Positions 62,122 to 64,000 of a stretch of DNA of 64,000 nt are shown piece after piece. Origin of the DNA: Bacteroidota bacterium (lineage in GTDB: Bacteria; Bacteroidota; Bacteroidia; Chitinophagales; Chitinophagaceae); contig JADJZY010000007.1 in NCBI GenBank assembly GCA_016715505.1, forward strand, positions 62,001-126,000, written 5' to 3'. The notes under the pieces are model-generated. The model made no database searches. It was not told where the DNA came from and saw nothing but the letters and a program-made list of their open reading frames with translations. The position numbers were made by a program, and so were the translations under genes. Positions within the stretch are counted from its first letter, which is position 1. Each line of letters opens with the position of its first letter.

Positions 62122-63243
62122 ATGAACAAGATGCTATTATTCCTCGGTTTGGGGATGTTTTTTTTGGGGGCCTGTCAACAAGGCATTGAAATAGAAGGAC
62201 AGTTGGATCAAAGCCCTGCTCAATCATTTCGTTTAGAAGAATTAGATATCGAAGAAAATCGGTTTGTTGATAGTGGAAGAGTAGATGAGAAAGGACATTT
62301 TAAGCTTTCGTCCAAAATAGGTGAAGAGGGCCTTTATCGGATAAAATTCGAACAAAATAAATACATCTTGTTGGCCATGAAAAAAGGTGAACAGATTCAG
62401 ATTAAAGGCAATTGGAATCAGTTAGAAGATTATCAGGTGAGCGGGTCATCCGGAAGCATGGCATTGAAAAGTTTTTTGGTTAACCTGCGCGAAAATATCA
62501 AGGACATCCGTACGATGCAGTTGATTATCGATTCTATTGAAACCCGTCCGAATAACGACTCCATCCTCAGTATGGCTAAAGAGGATATGCGCATCATTAA
62601 TGTCCGTTTCATGGATTACGTGAAAAAATTTGCCGATACCACACAGAGTGTGACCAGTGCATTATTTGCCGTAAATATTATCAATCCTGCATTTGAAGGC
62701 CCATATGTTCGTAAGTTCTATGAACAAGTGACGAACAGATTTCCCGAATCGAAAAAAGCAAAAGCATTTGCAGATCGTTTTTTAAAAGGCAGTGCAAGTG
62801 CAGCACCGGCAGCAACCACTAAAGCAGCAACTGGAAATCCGGCAGCAGATTTTAGTGCCCCTACTCCTGACGGCCAATCACTTTCTTTAAGTTCTCTCAA
62901 AGGGAAATGGGTGCTCATCGACTTTTGGGCTTCCTGGTGTGCACCGTGTCGGGCGGAGAATCCAAATGTTGTTCGAGCTTTTCAACAATTTTCTCAGAAA
63001 AATTTTACCATTCTTGGCGTTTCGCTCGATACCAGTAAGGAGAAATGGATGGAGGCAATTGAGAAAGATGAGCTAAAATGGAATCATGTGAGTGAACTGA
63101 AAGGATGGAGCAGTGCGATTGCCCGCAATTATGGCGTTGAAAGTATTCCACAAAACTTTTTGGTAGATCCGAATGGAAACATAGTCGCAACGAATTTAAA
63201 AGGGGATGCCCTCGTCCAAAAACTTTCGGAGCTGCTCAAATAA
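62122..63243 (+). CDS. TlpA/ResA-like thiol-disulfide oxidoreductase lipoprotein
   Basis: A 373-residue lipoprotein from ATG 62122, with signal LLFLGLGMFFLGAC and lipid-modified Cys near residue 16. Residues 20-110 resemble the DUF4369 domain (QGIEIEGQLDQSPAQSFRLE), about 110-235 is helical, and the C-terminal 140 residues are a thioredoxin-like TlpA domain with active site WCAPC (C273, C276) and cis-Pro in SIPQNF. This is a common Bacteroidota periplasmic reductase, used in cytochrome c or disulfide maintenance. It is 6 bases upstream of pyrD and probably cotranscribed, though the two jobs are unrelated. Confidence 0.9.
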   Translation: MNKMLLFLGLGMFFLGACQQGIEIEGQLDQSPAQSFRLEELDIEENRFVDSGRVDEKGHFKLSSKIGEEGLYRIKFEQNKYILLAMKKGEQIQIKGNWNQLEDYQVSGSSGSMALKSFLVNLRENIKDIRTMQLIIDSIETRPNNDSILSMAKEDMRIINVRFMDYVKKFADTTQSVTSALFAVNIINPAFEGPYVRKFYEQVTNRFPESKKAKAFADRFLKGSASAAPAATTKAATGNPAADFSAPTPDGQSLSLSSLKGKWVLIDFWASWCAPCRAENPNVVRAFQQFSQKNFTILGVSLDTSKEKWMEAIEKDELKWNHVSELKGWSSAIARNYGVESIPQNFLVDPNGNIVATNLKGDALVQKLSELLK

Positions 63244-63249
63244 TTCTTT

Positions 63250-64000
63250 ATGTATAATCTTGTTAAAAAAATTCTGTTCAGGTACGATCCCGAACAAGCA
63301 CATTATAAGGTCATGCGTTGGTTGGCCAAAACCTATAATGTAGGAATCGGAAAAAAGTATCTGGAAAGCAATTATAGTTTCCATCACCCCTCACTGGAAA
63401 GAACAGTATTTGGATTAAAATTTAAAAACCCGGTGGGTTTGGCAGCAGGGTTTGATAAAGATGCCATGTTTATCGATGAACTTTCCTGTCTGGGCTTTGG
63501 CTTCATTGAAATAGGCACGCTCACACCCAAACCTCAGGATGGTAACGAAAAACCCCGGTTGTTTCGATTTCCAGAAGATGCAGCCATTATCAATCGAATG
63601 GGATTTAATAATCAGGGTGTGGATGCAGCAGTGGAAAGACTCAAGAAAAGAAAAACCAATATCATCATTGGCGGCAATATTGGAAAAAACAAGCAGACGC
63701 CCAATGAAAATGCCATCGACGATTATGCCTATTGTTTTAAAAAGTTATTTGATGTGGTCGATTATTTTGTCGTGAATGTGAGTAGTCCCAACACCCCAAA
63801 CTTGCGGGCTTTGCAGGAAAAGGAACCTCTTCAGGCTTTATTGATGCATCTACAAAACCTCAATTTAAGTTATCCTAAACCCAAACCAATCTTACTCAAG
63901 ATCGCACCTGATTTAAATGAAAGTCAATTAGATGATGTGATAGACATTGTGCAAACAGTGCGTCTGAGCGGCATCGTAGCTACCAATACCACCATCGACC
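63250..64000 (+). CDS. pyrD: Dihydroorotate dehydrogenase, class 2, 3' end beyond window
   Basis: The frame starts at ATG 63250 and is open to the end of the window (about 250 of an expected 340 residues). The N-terminal helical extension (MYNLVKKILFRYDPEQAHY) marks the class 2, membrane-associated, quinone-dependent form. Conserved segments are NPVGLAAGFDKDA (FMN binding), GFIEIGTLTPKPQDGN, NRMGFNNQG and NVSSPNTPNLR, which holds the catalytic Ser. It catalyses the fourth step of pyrimidine synthesis, oxidising dihydroorotate to orotate. Confidence 0.95.
   Translation, partial: MYNLVKKILFRYDPEQAHYKVMRWLAKTYNVGIGKKYLESNYSFHHPSLERTVFGLKFKNPVGLAAGFDKDAMFIDELSCLGFGFIEIGTLTPKPQDGNEKPRLFRFPEDAAIINRMGFNNQGVDAAVERLKKRKTNIIIGGNIGKNKQTPNENAIDDYAYCFKKLFDVVDYFVVNVSSPNTPNLRALQEKEPLQALLMHLQNLNLSYPKPKPILLKIAPDLNESQLDDVIDIVQTVRLSGIVATNTTID

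Noticed and set aside
1..64000. CRISPR arrays, tRNA or rRNA genes
   Set aside because: I saw no direct-repeat/spacer pattern and no cloverleaf or rRNA-like stretch; a dedicated scan would be needed to exclude a single tRNA.

Overview
The window looks like chromosome of a member of the Bacteroidota, probably a free-living chitin- or polysaccharide-degrading lineage. The evidence is six proteins ending in type IX secretion (T9SS) C-terminal sorting domains, a LytTR regulator paired with a TPR histidine kinase, DUF1573, DUF4838 and DUF3857 proteins, TAnnTTTG-type -7 promoter elements, and little sign of Shine-Dalgarno sites. No tRNA, rRNA, CRISPR array or transposase gene was recognised.

Layout. 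1-2150: a two-component pair (histidine kinase cut by the left edge, LytTR regulator). 2416-13079: a secreted-protein island in which three large exported proteins, one a GH18 chitinase, share a C-terminal module of about 180 residues ending in a perfect dockerin-like pair of calcium loops; an AraC regulator and a cupin lie between them. 13200-17531: an EnvC-like amidase activator (broken), a small monooxygenase, a T9SS protein and a ferredoxin reductase-like enzyme. 17801-26054: a membrane glycosyltransferase with TPRs, a transglutaminase-like protein, a very long TPR/MORN-repeat protein (broken) and a lipid A acyltransferase. 26295-34985 (minus): a tight operon of degenerate receiver, HEAT protein, GT2 polysaccharide synthase, TPR/YaiO-barrel protein, DUF4838 lipoprotein and DUF1573 lipoprotein. 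I read this as a polysaccharide synthesis and export system, analogous in parts to PgaA/PgaB/PgaC. 35354-45252: surface proteins around a dinB-dnaE mutagenesis-type cassette. 45344-52065: nadB (broken), a TolC/HlyD efflux pair, a LolC/FtsX-like permease and a LysM/BON protein. 53827-56684: an M23 peptidase and cytochrome oxidase subunits III, III and IV. 56832-60910: an M43 metalloprotease and another T9SS protein. 61280-64000: a 2-Cys peroxiredoxin, a TlpA-like thioredoxin lipoprotein and pyrD (cut by the right edge).

Two overall points. First, at least five genes (EnvC-like, TPR/MORN, TPR/YaiO, glycine-rich surface protein, nadB) are split by frameshifts that a single added base in a short homopolymer would repair. 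That points to a common cause, most simply missed homopolymer bases in the assembly, and the true proteome probably has five intact genes where about eleven fragments appear. Second, non-coding structure is rich: two copies of a MITE-like element with about 15-19 bp terminal inverted repeats, an array of perfect hairpins at 10119-10263, a possible structured or repeated element at 58804-58985, and an artificial-looking C20G15 tract at 53383-53417.
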